Assembly: GCA_028554795.2 (NCBI GenBank)
Contig: CM068842.1
Location: 25,888,590 to 25,952,589, forward strand
Origin: Sinohyriopsis cumingii
Taxonomy: Eukaryota > Mollusca > Bivalvia > Unionida > Unionidae
Direction: 5' to 3'
DNA length: 64,000 nucleotides
Numbering within the stretch: position 1 is the first letter of the stretch; every line of letters starts with the position of its first letter. The position numbers and the translations under genes are program-made. Shown here one piece after another: positions 50,701 to 62,506 of the stretch. The notes beneath the pieces are model-generated. The model worked only from the letters and a program-made list of their open reading frames with translations. It had not been told where the DNA came from and made no database searches.

Positions 50701-51779
50701 TGTATCTTGATATTAGCGTCAACCTCTTGAGTGTAACAATACTCTTTACTGATGATAAGTCTGTTATACTCATAAAATGATAATTATGAACTTGAATACG
50801 AGTTTACAAACCATTGCCAATTGGTCAAAAGAGTGATTGGTTGATTTTACTCCTGGCAAACTGAGGCAATATTCTCTTGTAAGCTTGAGCTCGTTTTGTT
50901 TTCGTGAACTAAAATAAAAATATAAAAACTCTATCTCTTGTTGACTACCAAAAACCTCTCGTAATTATTGGTAGTTCACGCAACTGGACCAAACGTTAAT
51001 AATATATCGACCGACTTAAAAGAAAATGACAAATGCCTTGAAAGTACTTATATTTAGGGCGAAAATTTTAGAAAGAATGTATCTACCTTTCGCATGAATA
51101 TGCTGATGTTGTACGGGATGGCCGTCCTCCTGAAGACTCTTAACCAAGAGAAACTGCAATGTGAAGCATAGAAAATTCCGACTTGTCTTACAAGACATGT
51201 ACATTGTCGCAGGATTTATGAACAAACTAGTTGAACTACCTTGGCAGGTAGACCAAGATTTCACAAATGCGCCACTTTCATTAAATTGTATATGGCATCT
51301 CCCCAACTCTGGTTGGTGAGAGAAACATGTACATTCTTAGAAACAGGAACAATTTACTTTCAGTTAACATTAGACTAGAACTTAATTAGAATTTTTTTTT
51401 TACAGTCTTCTATTCGTGTCTGGGATCACCGATTAAAAAAATGTGTTTTTGATACAATCTGCGATTCAATAAAAGATGATTGAGATAATTCCAAGAGTCA
51501 ATAAAACTTGAAAGTATTCTGGTTTCAGAATTATAAAGAAGCCATGACCACAAACGTGCCTGCTTATTTCTTAGTAGTGACAGGGAAATATCTATTTTGG
51601 ATACGAGAATTAAAAATAACAAGTGATTTAGATCACGATTTATATTCTAATCATTTGAGAGATAATCCATCGTGTTTGTGGTGAAAATAAAGAAAATGCA
51701 TATCATTACATATTTAAAAGCCAATACTATATATGGAACAATGGAGAAAATTTATTAAATTACTTAATTATTTCCATAT
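47767..51779. other. Non-coding tract
   Basis: No supported gene. A G13 run lies near 50266. Around 50600-50960 the text has a reverse-transcriptase-like ring in one frame (P-Q-G-S-V-L near 50660, on the plus strand, and a D-D near 50750), consistent with a small, heavily decayed LINE remnant, but stops interrupt it. Confidence 0.4.
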
Positions 51780-51860
51780 ACCAGCAACAACAGATATCAC
51801 TGGACAACAAATTTTTACAAAAGTCATGTTACTGAAATAAAATTAGTCAATTCTTATCAA

Positions 51861-51912
51861 TTTTTATGTGCTGAACACGAATATGACAGTCAAATTGCAA
51901 AATTGGCTCTAG
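51861..51912 (+). repeat. Left inverted repeat of the candidate transposon
   Basis: Inverse of 54093-54144; the best-matching core is GAACACGAATAT on the plus strand. Confidence 0.6.
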
Positions 51913-52014
51913 TTTTTTTGTAATCTGTAATAAATTAATGTTTACATAACGAAATGCATTCCAATAGTAAAAGGTCAACTGTAATAGCCTACCTATAAAA
52001 AATCAAGTCATTGA

Positions 52015-53703
52015 CTACATCTTAGATTTCTTCGCCTGTCTCTTGTACAGCTGTTCGGGAGCATCTCTGAGGAGTGTCCAGCAGTAGTCAGCCAGCATTG
52101 TAGTGGACCATTTTCCCTGGTATCTTTGTTCCATTGTTGCGATATCTTGATGAAAACGTTCGCCGTGTTCATCACTAACAATACCACAGTTGCTAGGAAA
52201 GAAATCCAAATGGGAATGAAGGAAGTGAATCTTTAGAGACATATTGCAGCCAAGTTTCTTATACTTCATCAACATGTCTTCTACTAGTTCCTTATAGTTT
52301 TCTGCCCTAACATTTCCGAGGAAGTTTGTAGAAACTAGGCGAAAAGCATTCCATGCTTGTTTCGCGTCACCTTCCAGCAAGTTGTTGAACCGGTCATCTT
52401 TGAAAAGCTCTCGAATCTGAGGACCCACAAAAACTCCCTCTTTAATCTTTGCTTCGCTGAGTCGAGGGAATTTTTCATGCAGGTATCGGAATGCTGGCAA
52501 AGTCCGGTCAATGGCTTTCACGAAGTTCTTCATCAAACCTAGTTTGATGTGAAGGGGTGGTAGCAAGATTTTCTGAGCCTCAACCAGAGCTGGGTGTTGG
52601 ATATTCTTCTCTCCAATGGCTACATTCTGCCTGTGAGTCCATTCCTTCCTCATGTAGTGCATTTCCCTTGCTCGGCTATCCCACTCGCATAAGAAACACA
52701 TGTATTTTGTATATCCTTGCTGCAGTCCCATTAAAAGGGCAACTACCTTCAAATCACCACAGAGGTGCCAGCTGTACTTGTTATACTCAATGGAATTCAG
52801 TAGCTGCCTTAAGTTATCGTATGTCTCTTTCATGTGGACAGCATACGCTACTGGAATAGATGGAAGAATGTTTCCATTGTGCAAAAGCACAGCCTTGAGA
52901 CTCAGTTTCGAAGAGTCCACAAATAGTCTCCATTCTTGTGGGTCATGAGTGATTTTTAAAGCATTCATGAGGCCCTCAATATCGGAACAGAATATCAGAT
53001 TACTTTCCTTTCTGAAGAAAGGCTCCAATTGCTGGTGGCGCTTTCGATATGCAGTAATTGTGACATCTTCTTCTAGAAGATTCCATTGTTGGAGTCTTGA
53101 TCCTAGCAATTCTGCCTTGTTCTTTGATAAGTCCAAATCACGAATCAGGTCATTTAGTTCTTCCTGTGTTATTCTGTGTGGGGTTGATGATGCACCACAG
53201 TGAAAATCTGGATCACTGCATGCTGATGGACCAGGAGAAGAACAGGTCGACTCACCTTTGTCTTCGTCAGATGAATCAAGAGAATATTCTGCTGGAGGTT
53301 CTGGAATAGGAAGTCCCTCACCATGTGGAACTGGTCTCAATGCAGACGGAATGTTTGGGTAGACTATTCTCGACTTCTTTCGCTTCGTTATTCCGCCGGA
53401 AAGAGGAGGAACCAAGCAGAAGTAACAGTCATTTAGGTGGTTGCTTGGCTCTCTCCACACCATTGGGACTGCAAACGGCATTGATGACCTTTTGCAATTC
53501 AACCACTGTGAAAGCTGTGTTGTACATGTAGCACAGCATATATGCGGAGCCCAAGGCTTGTCTTGGTCACCAACCTTGCATCCGAAGTAAAGATGATATG
53601 CCTTCTTCACTTGAGAATTGATACTTTTCTTCTGGTTGGCAAATGTCACTTCCCCACAAATATAGCAAAAATTGTCCGCGGTATTAACACACTTTCGAGG
53701 CAT
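52015..53703 (-). CDS. Transposase-like zinc-binding protein of a widespread uncharacterised invertebrate family
   Basis: 562 residues in one exon with no stop. The N-terminus has paired cysteine motifs (F-C-Y-I-C-G, H-I-C-C-A-T-C, D-C-Y-F-C), then a Pro/Ser/Asp-rich linker. The central and C-terminal part has an RNase-H-like spacing of acidic positions: F-V-D-S-S-K (near residue 265), C-G-D-L-K-V-V (near 317) and D-E-H-G-E-R-F-H-Q-D (near 520), with M-C-F-L-C-E-W-D in between. I recognise the protein as one of a large family found in many copies in arthropods, cnidarians and molluscs but know no established function. The flanking inverted repeats suggest a cut-and-paste transposase. The acidic triad is inference. 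Confidence 0.75.
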   Translation of the reverse strand: MPRKCVNTADNFCYICGEVTFANQKKSINSQVKKAYHLYFGCKVGDQDKPWAPHICCATCTTQLSQWLNCKRSSMPFAVPMVWREPSNHLNDCYFCLVPPLSGGITKRKKSRIVYPNIPSALRPVPHGEGLPIPEPPAEYSLDSSDEDKGESTCSSPGPSACSDPDFHCGASSTPHRITQEELNDLIRDLDLSKNKAELLGSRLQQWNLLEEDVTITAYRKRHQQLEPFFRKESNLIFCSDIEGLMNALKITHDPQEWRLFVDSSKLSLKAVLLHNGNILPSIPVAYAVHMKETYDNLRQLLNSIEYNKYSWHLCGDLKVVALLMGLQQGYTKYMCFLCEWDSRAREMHYMRKEWTHRQNVAIGEKNIQHPALVEAQKILLPPLHIKLGLMKNFVKAIDRTLPAFRYLHEKFPRLSEAKIKEGVFVGPQIRELFKDDRFNNLLEGDAKQAWNAFRLVSTNFLGNVRAENYKELVEDMLMKYKKLGCNMSLKIHFLHSHLDFFPSNCGIVSDEHGERFHQDIATMEQRYQGKWSTTMLADYCWTLLRDAPEQLYKRQAKKSKM

Positions 53704-53817
53704 TACTGTTCTTTATTGTACGTAAATGGATAAAATAATAAGTTTTATGTAACAGTAGCTTGAACTGTCTCGCACAACGTCTAAAATATTTTAAATGCTG
53801 AACCTATCTGATTGGGC

Positions 53818-53935
53818 TTTATATAGTACACTGCTTACGTCAGCTTCAGCAGCCGCCTGGCATTAGTATAATAGGCCTACACATGTATAGTACACTGCTG
53901 ACGTCAACTTACTTCAGCAGCCGCATGGCATTAGT
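53818..53935 (-). promoter_or_regulatory. Duplicated promoter block of the 562-aa gene
   Basis: Two direct copies of about 55 bp (from about 53823 and 53885) share AGTACACTGCT-ACGTCA and CAGCAGCCGC-TGGCATTAGTAT. The gene-proximal copy carries TATATAAAG on the minus strand at about 53818-53826, and the distal copy contains a TGACGTCA CRE. Confidence 0.6.
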
Positions 53936-54092
53936 ATTGCATTGCATCAGAAAATGATGCAATCAACTGTGGATGATGTGAGCATGATGGTATTATGCAA
54001 TGTTACATCATTATTCCGGATGTTGCTGCAGTCCTACTGGAGAAATTTACACAGTGAAACATAGAAAATGAGGTATATGAATATCTTCAAAA

Positions 54093-54144
54093 CGAGAGCC
54101 AATACAAATTTTTCACGGTTATATTCGTGTTCGGCACACCAAAA
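54093..54144 (-). repeat. Right inverted repeat of the candidate transposon
   Basis: Inverse of 51861-51912; contains ATATTCGTGTTC. Confidence 0.6.
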
Positions 54145-54205
54145 TACTACAGATTAGGGCCTTTTCAAGTCAGTAATGATTTCACTGTTGACCAGTGTAT
54201 GTTGC

Positions 54206-54737
54206 TACTGATCATCTGATTTTATTGCATTCCAATTATATAATAAATGCATGAAACGCTCTCTATTATTCGGGAGTACTTGAATCTCAATTCCTCATTG
54301 AATAATTAGTCAGATTCATAAAAAAGACACAACGCTTAATTCCTAGCTATTGATACCTTTAATTATTTTATTGGTGTATGTACTCTTGTCAAATATCCGC
54401 CACGATCATTAATTGATTATTTCATCGATCTAATCAATCTCTTTTAATGTCAATTTTTGTTCGGCTATTCATGTAAGTATTTCTTGACATGCGTCACACA
54501 ATACGATACGTTTAAACGGAAACGGAAAACATTTGTTTGCAATATGACACAATTGCATTTCTCAATAAATTTAGAAATGGACTCGATTAATTTTTTCGAT
54601 CGATCGAGTGAAATCGTATGCGTTGCAGGCAATACACCTTAGACAAACGCCACTCTTTATTTTCTCACAATGATATTATGCAGACAGTGATTTTAAGAGG
54701 TTCAAGAAATTGGCGACGAAAAAGATATCGGTGATTA
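54206..54737. other. Non-coding tract
   Basis: AT-rich, no gene seen. Confidence 0.4.
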
Positions 54738-54950
54738 TACAAGGTCCGCTAAACATGATTTATTCTCAGGGTACAACCGACTACCAAGGGTCTACTAAAT
54801 ATTTTTCACAGGGTACAACCGAGTACCAAGGGTGTACTAAACATTTTTTCACAGGGTACAACCGACTACCAATGGTCTACTAAGTATTTTTTCACAGGGT
54901 ACAACCGAGTACCAAGGGTCTACTAAAAAAATTTTCACAGGGTATAACTG
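54738..54950. repeat. Tandem repeat, about 44-bp unit, four to five copies
   Basis: Units contain CAGGGTACAACCGAGTACC and AAGGGTCTACTAAA with an A/T-rich joint of variable length. Confidence 0.9.
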
Positions 54951-54974
54951 AGCACAGAAGCAGCCATGTATTTC

Positions 54975-55605
54975 TTTAAAGCCCCGACGCCGACGTTTAT
55001 CATAAATTTCACCATTCTTCAAATGTAACTAACGTTTGGAATGAAGGAAATGATTTGTTTAAAAAAAAAACTTTCTGACATAAATCATTCTTTGAAATAA
55101 TCAACATTTTAGGTTTAACCGACGTTCAACTGTTCAGTTTAGAATTCAGAGGTGCCACTCCTTAAATCAGTCAACGCAGTTGCTTTTTCCGGAGAACTCT
55201 AAAAGTAGTGATGTGATACGTTCGGCTAATTCTGTTAGTGACTAGTCTAACAATATTCGCGGAAGGCGCACAAATTATTTCGAGAGGGAATGAAGAGAGG
55301 CATGCCTACTTATTTTAAGCGGATCTAAGATGAAAAAGTTTGCATTAGATTAAAATAAGACTCGGGTGAAGATTGGTTGTTAGCTGGGGCCCGGGGATAC
55401 TTTGAAGGGCGAACTTGGGCTGAAAACGATCATACAGAGCGTGGTGTTGGATTCTTGTGTTTACAACGGTGAAGTCATACAATTTTGTGTTCAAGCTTTC
55501 GACTGAAATCGGTTGACCCATGGATGTCGCCGATAAACACTGGATGAATTCGTACAAATGTGTACAATGGCGTAGTTTCTCAGTTCGAGGAAGAAATTAC
55601 ATAGT
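54975..55605 (+). repeat. Arm 1 of a 0.6-kb inverted duplication
   Basis: Matches the reverse complement of about 57400-58055, by eye at roughly 75-80% with small indels. Anchors include GACGTTTATCATA, GGAAATGATTTGTT, CACTCCTTAA, GTTTACAACGGTGA and GGATGTCGCCGAT. The homologous stretch near 55440-55520 (V-Y-N-G-E-V in one frame) has lost its frame here. Confidence 0.8.
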
Positions 55606-57399
55606 TGGTTTTATTCAGATGCTTTTGTATATACGACTTATTGTACGTAACGGTGACACCAGGGCTTTAGTGAGCAACAAATAATACATACATGTTTTCC
55701 TTGACATTCATTTTATCTGGTTTGACTCGATGTGTATTCGGGATAATAAAGTACACGGTTGTGGTCTTAAATAAGCCAAACGTACAACTATGTGATCGTT
55801 TGCAAATCAAAAGAAAAGGGAAAAAATGCTCACAAAATGTAGATTTCGCATCTGATGGACAAGTTAACATTCCCAACAACGGAGAGAGAGAGAGAGAGAG
55901 AGAGAGACCAACGCACCTCTAAGAAACAGGCCATGCACGCACTTTTAAGGAATATTACTCTTGATTCCCCTATACTCAGCTTAAAGGGGGTTTAGATTCC
56001 GTAAAACAAAGACAGATAAACGTGATCAGAAAAATATTTTACAACTCGGCAATTTAAAAATATATTTGTGACGATACAATACATCAAATATGGTTATCTT
56101 TCTGGGTTTCCATCCGAGCAAGCTTTCAGAAGTCACTAGGTACAAAGAAGCATAAAGTTGGCATGAATTGTTGCAATGACAATCATTGCATTTGGCTTGA
56201 AAGAAGTATTCATAACAGTGGCGGCACAAAGGGGAGGGGAGTAATAATTGACCCCGAGCGCCAGGAAAGGGGGCGCCGTCACAAGTGCAATAAGACAGAA
56301 ACCGAATTGCTATGGATTAAGTGATAACATGGAATGCAATGTACGCAAATAAAACAAAAAATATGACAATGACGTACGAGGATCACGTCAAACCCTCACC
56401 ATAATGTTACTATAACAATGAAATGGATACAGAAATATAGTTTACAAAAAATACCCATGAACACTCCAATAATGCATTACCATGGACACCGTGACATTAA
56501 CACAAACGATGAAACTAGGCCCTCCAATGAATACATTAAAAGGTCACCAAATGATATAATGTTGATATTGTCATATACAACTAACGAGTTATGTATTCCC
56601 CATACCGCGAACATGTAACCATGTGCATTGACAACATTCCAAATTCACAGTTCAGCAGCCTATTCTAAGTACATAGTTCAAACTTCACATTATTTGAACG
56701 TACCGTTTCAGGTCACGCCACTATATTACTCTGTTGCCAACAACGTGGCTTTGCTGCTGGACATGTTGCTCTGTTGCAAATCATGCTGCCCTGTTACCAA
56801 CCACGTTGCCCTGTTACCAACCACGTTGCCCTATTGAGAACTATGTTGTTGTTTCCAATAATGTTGCACTGTTGCCAACTAAGAGACTATGCTACAATTC
56901 ACGTTCCCCTTTTGTTAGCTACGCTTCCATACTTCCAGCTACAATTAAACCAAAACTGGCAAGCATATTACATTGGATAAACATCAATAATAATAAAGTA
57001 TATACACTCAATCAAACGAATCGAAGATACTAAAGAAACACAGACTTATAATTATTGCCAAAATCTTTTTAAATGTACACTTCCTTTAACTTCATTGCAT
57101 ATATGTTAAACAGTAAACAATTTTTCATATTCCAAACAAGGTACAATTTACCGGAATTCAAAATATCAAGAATAAAAGTTGAACTAGTACAGCCATACGA
57201 GACTTCGTGAGTATGGATACAATTACAAATAGAACTTAGTAAAGTAAAATAGTGCTCATCCCAATGGCTGTATTATAGCCCCAATGCCGCAGTTGCGTGC
57301 AAAAAGTCACATATGCCAAATCGTCTGAATTATACTGAATCTTGAAAGATATTGGTCATAAACATCGTTGGGTTCCATTTAACCAGATAATATCGACAT
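55606..57399. other. Spacer between the inverted arms
   Basis: No supported gene. It holds a short (GA)n tract near 55881-55907 and a tandem array of about 20-bp units (CTGTTACCAACCACGTTGCC type) at about 56730-56850. Confidence 0.5.
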
Positions 57400-58055
57400 G
57401 TCATCACATTATGAGCAATGAAATTTCTCCCTCGAACAGAGAAACCACGCCATTTTTTTCACATTTGTACGAATTAATCCAATGTTGATCGGCGACATCC
57501 GTGGGTCAACGATTTCAATCTAAAGCTGCAACACGAAATGTGATGATGTCACCGTTGTAAACCATAAGAGTCCAACACCACGCTATGTCGGATCGTCTTC
57601 TAAAACCCTTTTTAGTATCACCGTGCCCCAGCTGATCACAAATATTAACCATCTTATTTTCATCTATTGCACAGTTTATCTTTTCAGACCCGCTTAACAA
57701 ACGCGGGCTTGCCTCTCTTCTTTCCCTTTTGAACCAATTTATGCGCCACGTGCGAATATTGTTGTCATTAGATTAGTCACTAACGAAATTTGTCGAATGA
57801 ATTATATCACTACCTTTGGAGCACCCCCCCCCCCCATCCCAAAAAAAACCGGAATTACAGGCAACTTCGTTGACCGTATTAAGGAGTGACACCTCTTTAT
57901 CCTAAACTGAATATTTGAATGTCATTTAAACCTAGCATCTTGATTATTTCATAGAACAGTTTGTCAGATAGATTTTTCCTTCAACAAATCATTTCTTTCC
58001 GACCAAAACTTTAGTTAGACCAGAAAAATGATGAAACGTATGATAAACGGTGGCT
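57400..58055 (-). repeat. Arm 2 of the 0.6-kb inverted duplication
   Basis: Inverted partner of 54975-55605. It keeps a 61-codon open stretch on the minus strand (57515-57700, T-L-M-V-Y-N-G-D-I-I-T-F) that may be a remnant of a coding exon or transposon ORF; no family recognised. Confidence 0.8.
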
Positions 58056-58584
58056 TTAAACTGTCAATAAAGTAGACACTACCTGACAAAATCTCTAGAT
58101 CATTTTGACAGCATTTAGCATACGCATCCTATATGTACAACCCTCTTACCAACACTATCAAGACCCAAGGGTAAAGTACCTGTGCACATAATGAAATATG
58201 GGTATCTCGCTGCGAACGACTACAACGCGATGCACCCATTTCCGTTACTATTTTAGTAGAGTTAAAAAAAAACCAAAAAAAAAAAAAAACCACAAACACT
58301 AGGTAACGCCGTATGCGTCAACGAAATCAATTACATATAATCGTTACAATGCTTCACCAAGCTATTTTCTTGCCTCCACAAAGTTATTTTCTTGCCTTAC
58401 TCCGCGAGTTTCTTAAAACTTATTTAAGCTGAACTTTTCATAGCTTTTCACCCCGATCTTAGAGAAACTTGGGTAATTCTTTATAAACGTATATTTGTGA
58501 GGGGTGCTCGAGGAGGAGGTTGGTAACTGATAGTACAGTAAGGATAAGGCAACGGAAACTTAACTCTAGATGACATGAAATCAG
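58056..58584. other. Non-coding tract
   Basis: No gene seen; an A-rich block with CC interruptions lies near 58265-58292. Confidence 0.4.
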
Positions 58585-59260
58585 AGACCGTAGACAGTTT
58601 TTTAACATAACAAAATAAACTATCTTTCGATAAGGTTAAAGATTCATTTTTCAATTTAAGAGGCTAACATGACCGTAAGGTATTTATGCTGTCAGATAAG
58701 ACTGCAAACTTTTTGTAAAAAAAATTAGTAAACTGTGTTTCGCAGCTTACCCGATCACATTATCGTTAGGAATAAAAGCCCTACTATCTCCCCTCCCAGA
58801 AACTAAAACGCGTCTTTGTCTATAATATATGGACAAAGGGCAATAACTCTCTCCCATTACATCCCTTTGTCGCTTACAGGTACAGAGTTTTTATTTGAGC
58901 GGAACATTGTTTAACCGAGACAGCAGACAGTTTTAAACAAAACAAAATAAGCAATATGTCGGTGAGATTAGATATTCATTTTCAATTCAAGATACCAATA
59001 AGTTATTTAAAATATCAGATAAGACAGCAATTTGTTTATAGTAATTTTTTTATTTATAGTAAATTATGTTGCTTCTAGAATGCTTACTTGATGACATTAA
59101 CGTTAGGAATACAAGCTCTACTATCTCCCGACTCCAGCCCTCCCAGAGACGAAAATTCGTCTTTTTCTGTAGACAAAGGGCAATTAATCTTTTCCATTAT
59201 CTCCCCTTGTCGCCTACAAGAGGAGATAAGTTAAAAGCTGAGCGGAATATCGTGTTACGG
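58585..59260. repeat. Two diverged tandem copies of a unit of about 335 bp
   Basis: Copy 1 at about 58585-58905, copy 2 at about 58920-59255. They share ACAGTTTTaAACA-AACAAAATAA, ATCAGATAAGAC, ATTAaCGTTAGGAAT, CTACTATCTCCC, GACAAAGGGCAAT, CCCTTGTCGC and GAGCGGAA. A third partial copy (ATATTAACGTTAGGAGT) lies near 59375. Confidence 0.75.
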
Positions 59261-60775
59261 GATGTTCGCATTGCGGGGAGGACGGAAGGGAAATAAAGTG
59301 ATGGGTAAGTATTATGGGAGAAACAATTTTTTTTAAAAGTTGCTTTTATCTTCGATTACGTTCCCTGATCATATTAACGTTAGGAGTGTAAGTAATAGAC
59401 GGACGTAATGATGAATCTTCCAACTTACACCTCATGTAAACTCTGAGGGTAGAATATTCGATTCCCCATACGAAAGTTAAATCACTCTGCTAACTGCGAG
59501 CAGTAAAGCCAAGGGCGGCGTGTTTTACGTCTTTTAAATTTTTTTTTTTTAAAATCTTACCATATAAATTTCCGAGAATCCAGCGAAATCTGCGCAGGGT
59601 GTTCGGTTGAAGTTGTGCTAATCAACTGCGTCTGGCAGTCGCTTGTGCGACTGAGTCTCGGGCTGTCAGAACCAGAATGCCAAGTCTCAAATATAAAAAC
59701 TCTGCTCAAGAAGGTTGACTGTACATGTCAACCGACTTGCCTCGACGATATCTTTCATAAGATATATTTTTGTCAAAAGCAAGGCTCGAAGAAATTGGTC
59801 TTATATAGTGAGCAGAGATCTTCAAGAGGCAATTCGATTCTGGCGATGTGTGAGTATGCCGTACATATTACCCATTTCAGCCACGATGGGAGGTCTTGAG
59901 CTGTTATGTCCGACTTCCCAGGATTAACTGGGAGAAAGAGGCGTCAAAAAGCTCCACGAATTGGATCAGTCGGCTTCTGATAAAAGTCGGAGACCACGTA
60001 CTTGATCCAGTTTGAAAGCCTGATGGAGTATGAGATGGAGTATCGTGACTGTTTGATTGCCTACCGACGGTAACTTATTCTTGGCGACAAAATCCAGTTG
60101 CGTCCGAAGAACTTCAGCGACAGCTGATCGAAATTGAAGGTAGACTAGGTCAAGAGAAAGGGAATGTAATTAACCGACTCTGTATGCCGAAGCTAACGTT
60201 ATGAGGAAACGAGTTTAGTATGAAAATAACTTCAGCGAGGTTTTTGGATAAATGCTCGAACTTGTTTGAATTCAGACAAGTCAGAACCCAGAAATTATTC
60301 TACTTAGGAAACAAAATGAGTGATTAGGCCTATGTAAGCCAAACTTGGACAACAAATCAGAGGTCTTTGCTATGGCTAAGATTTTCCCTGCCATGATGAC
60401 GGAACGTGTCCGATATCACAGAACAGTAGTCCTTGACAGCCAACCGTTTCTCCTCGAATAGCCAAAAGAAAAAGTGAACTACTTGTGGGACAGAGGAAAG
60501 CAAAGGGACGATGTTGATGATTTTGCAACAATCCCTGAAAATACGTCACTTTCCTTAGTACCCCTTTAAAGTGAAGGACCTTCTATAGCTCATGTAAATT
60601 TGTCCACGACTGAAGATTTGAATTGTTCTTGCTACATGGCTGTCCTGACAAGAGCTAAGCGTGAAGGAAAAGAAGATCCGGGCAAGGATATAACACGTGG
60701 GTCCATGACTGTTTGAGAAGATTCGGCATGTGCAGTACCTTCCTGGATAGATCTATCGCTAGCTCAAGAAAATCG
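59261..60775. other. Non-coding or decayed retroelement DNA
   Basis: Fragments at about 60355-60720 on the plus strand give short protein-like segments separated by stops, ending in an A-V-L-T-R-A-K stretch reminiscent of LTR-retrotransposon polyprotein linkers. A C13 run lies just to the right, near 61010. The evidence is weak. Confidence 0.35.
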
Positions 60776-61440
60776 TTAATCCAGCATTTGCCCCATAGGA
60801 GAGGGGCAAACAGAATCATTTTGCACTTCTAGCCCCTCAATTTCTGTATAATCTTTGGAACTAAGATTGTTGGGGAGTAGGCAAAGGCCCACAGACCCTC
60901 CCAACTGAGAGACAGAGCGTTGATGAACCAAGCATCGGGATCTAGGATTGGGGAAACAATGGTGGGCAGTTTGTGATTCCACCTGGTTGCAAAAACATCG
61001 TTTATCCCCCCCCCCCAACCCCCGTATAGCTGGTGTATTTGATGAAAGACCGACGGATGGAGGAACCATTCTGTGTGGAGAATCTGTTCTCTCCTTGACA
61101 AAGAATCGTCCAAGACATCTAGTCGGCCGGGAACAAGTTGGATCTGAATGTCCATGCTTCGTTGACCGTACCCACGGTGAAATTCCAAGACAAAAATGCA
61201 GAGTTGGGATGATTTGGTATGCCCTGAGGAGATATGTCACTACCACCGAGTTTGATCAGCATGACCTTGTTTTTATGACAGTCCACGAGAAAAAGAGATG
61301 CTTTGATAATAGTTTTCATCTCTAATGGATTGATGTGGAGCCCTGTGTTCTCTGGACTCCACTGCTCGCTAATGGCATAGAAGTTCGCGATGGGCTCCCA
61401 ACCACTGTCACTTCAAGTGGCGGCTGTTCGAGAGGTATTC
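60776..61440 (-). mobile_element. Decayed DIRS-type (tyrosine-recombinase) retrotransposon fragment, RNase H region
   Basis: Across at least three minus-strand frames the order of conserved segments matches the RT-RNase H end of DIRS-like elements: W-L-G-A-H-R, L-H-I-N/L-E-M-K-type text near 61320-61340, R-L-D-V-L-D-D-S-L-S-R near 61100, T-E-W-F-L-H-P-S-V-F, D-V-F-A-T-R-W-N-H-K-L-P, D-P-D-A-W and L-S-L-S-W-E-G-L-W-A-F-A-Y. Frameshifts and stops show it is dead. Confidence 0.75.
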
Positions 61441-62506
61441 CAGCTGTGAGCCAACATTGATTGTGCAACTAGTTCAGGAATGATACAATCTCGCTCGTTA
61501 TGCTGGTCCTGTTATCGAGAGGCAGTGAAAATGGGCGTCATTGAGAGAGCAAGGTCATCTGCTGGAGCTGGACGTAGTAGAGCTTCTAACATTAATGTGA
61601 CTGGGGAACATATTGGAAGGAGATATGCTTGTCCTATATATACAAAGTTTGTTTGGTGCTATGCATCATGTGATTGTGTGACCCTAGCAAATGCAACACC
61701 TGCCAATTTTCATGCAATTAAACAAACAATCTTTCCTCATATCAAATTCTGAGTTCTTCTTGAACACAATTTTGTTTCTTTTGTAAACATTCTGTTCATT
61801 TTTGTCAGTCCTCATGGAATACTTTGTACCCTATGCCACATAACTCTGACCAGTATGCTGTCTAATTCATCCTTGAAACTCTGGGTAATCATTTTTTTCC
61901 CTTCAAATTTGTGGCATTTTAAACACACTGTCCTTGTGACAGACACTAGTGTTGTAGTTTATTTTCCACATCTCAGTTGCATGTAAGTCATGCGATGTAC
62001 ATAATATTTAGTTTTTTTTTCAGAGTACACAATGGTTTTGGATACAACTGGTCTTGTACCCTTGTTATAATTTAGCAATTTATTTTGCAACTCTCATAAA
62101 TCATTTTCATCTGGAATTAACTTCTCTGGAACAAGGCGTGGGTTAGTCTTGAAGTGGTCATCTAAATGTGTACGTATAACCACAACCACTTTTAAAATCC
62201 ACCCTGTGGCATTAACAATGGGGATGCTTAAAAACAATTTCCCAACATTTTAACTGGTATCTACTAACTGCACAAACAAAAATTCTTGATATCTAGATAC
62301 ACAATGCATAACCAAGAATGGACTTTCACTTTTTGACCTTGACATTTCCTAGTCCCAATCATATTTTATCTTTCAATCATTTTTCATCATAATATTCATT
62401 GCCCACTTTGGCTTTCTCATGTGAGATACTCAAGATGGCTCACATGGTGGCCATATTGCAAACACCAACCCAGATTTCACTCTCAGTCATAAACATATCA
62501 TGTCAA
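61441..62506. other. Non-coding tract
   Basis: No supported gene. The 90-residue ORF at 61480-61752 lacks recognisable motifs. Confidence 0.4.

Larger units (their letters stand above)
51780..54205. mobile_element. Candidate DNA transposon with inverted repeats around a 562-aa gene
   Basis: The intact gene at 52015-53703 is flanked by an imperfect inverted repeat. 51861-51912 and 54093-54144 align without gaps over 52 bp at about 73% identity, including ATATTCGTGTTC and GAGCCAAT. Weaker similarity continues outwards (TTGTCCAGTG versus TTGACCAGTG) to about 51780 and 54205. Exact ends and any target duplication were not resolved. Confidence 0.55.

Noticed and set aside
61480..61752. 90-residue plus-strand ORF as a gene
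   Set aside because: No recognisable motif; it lies next to decayed retroelement DNA and may be chance.
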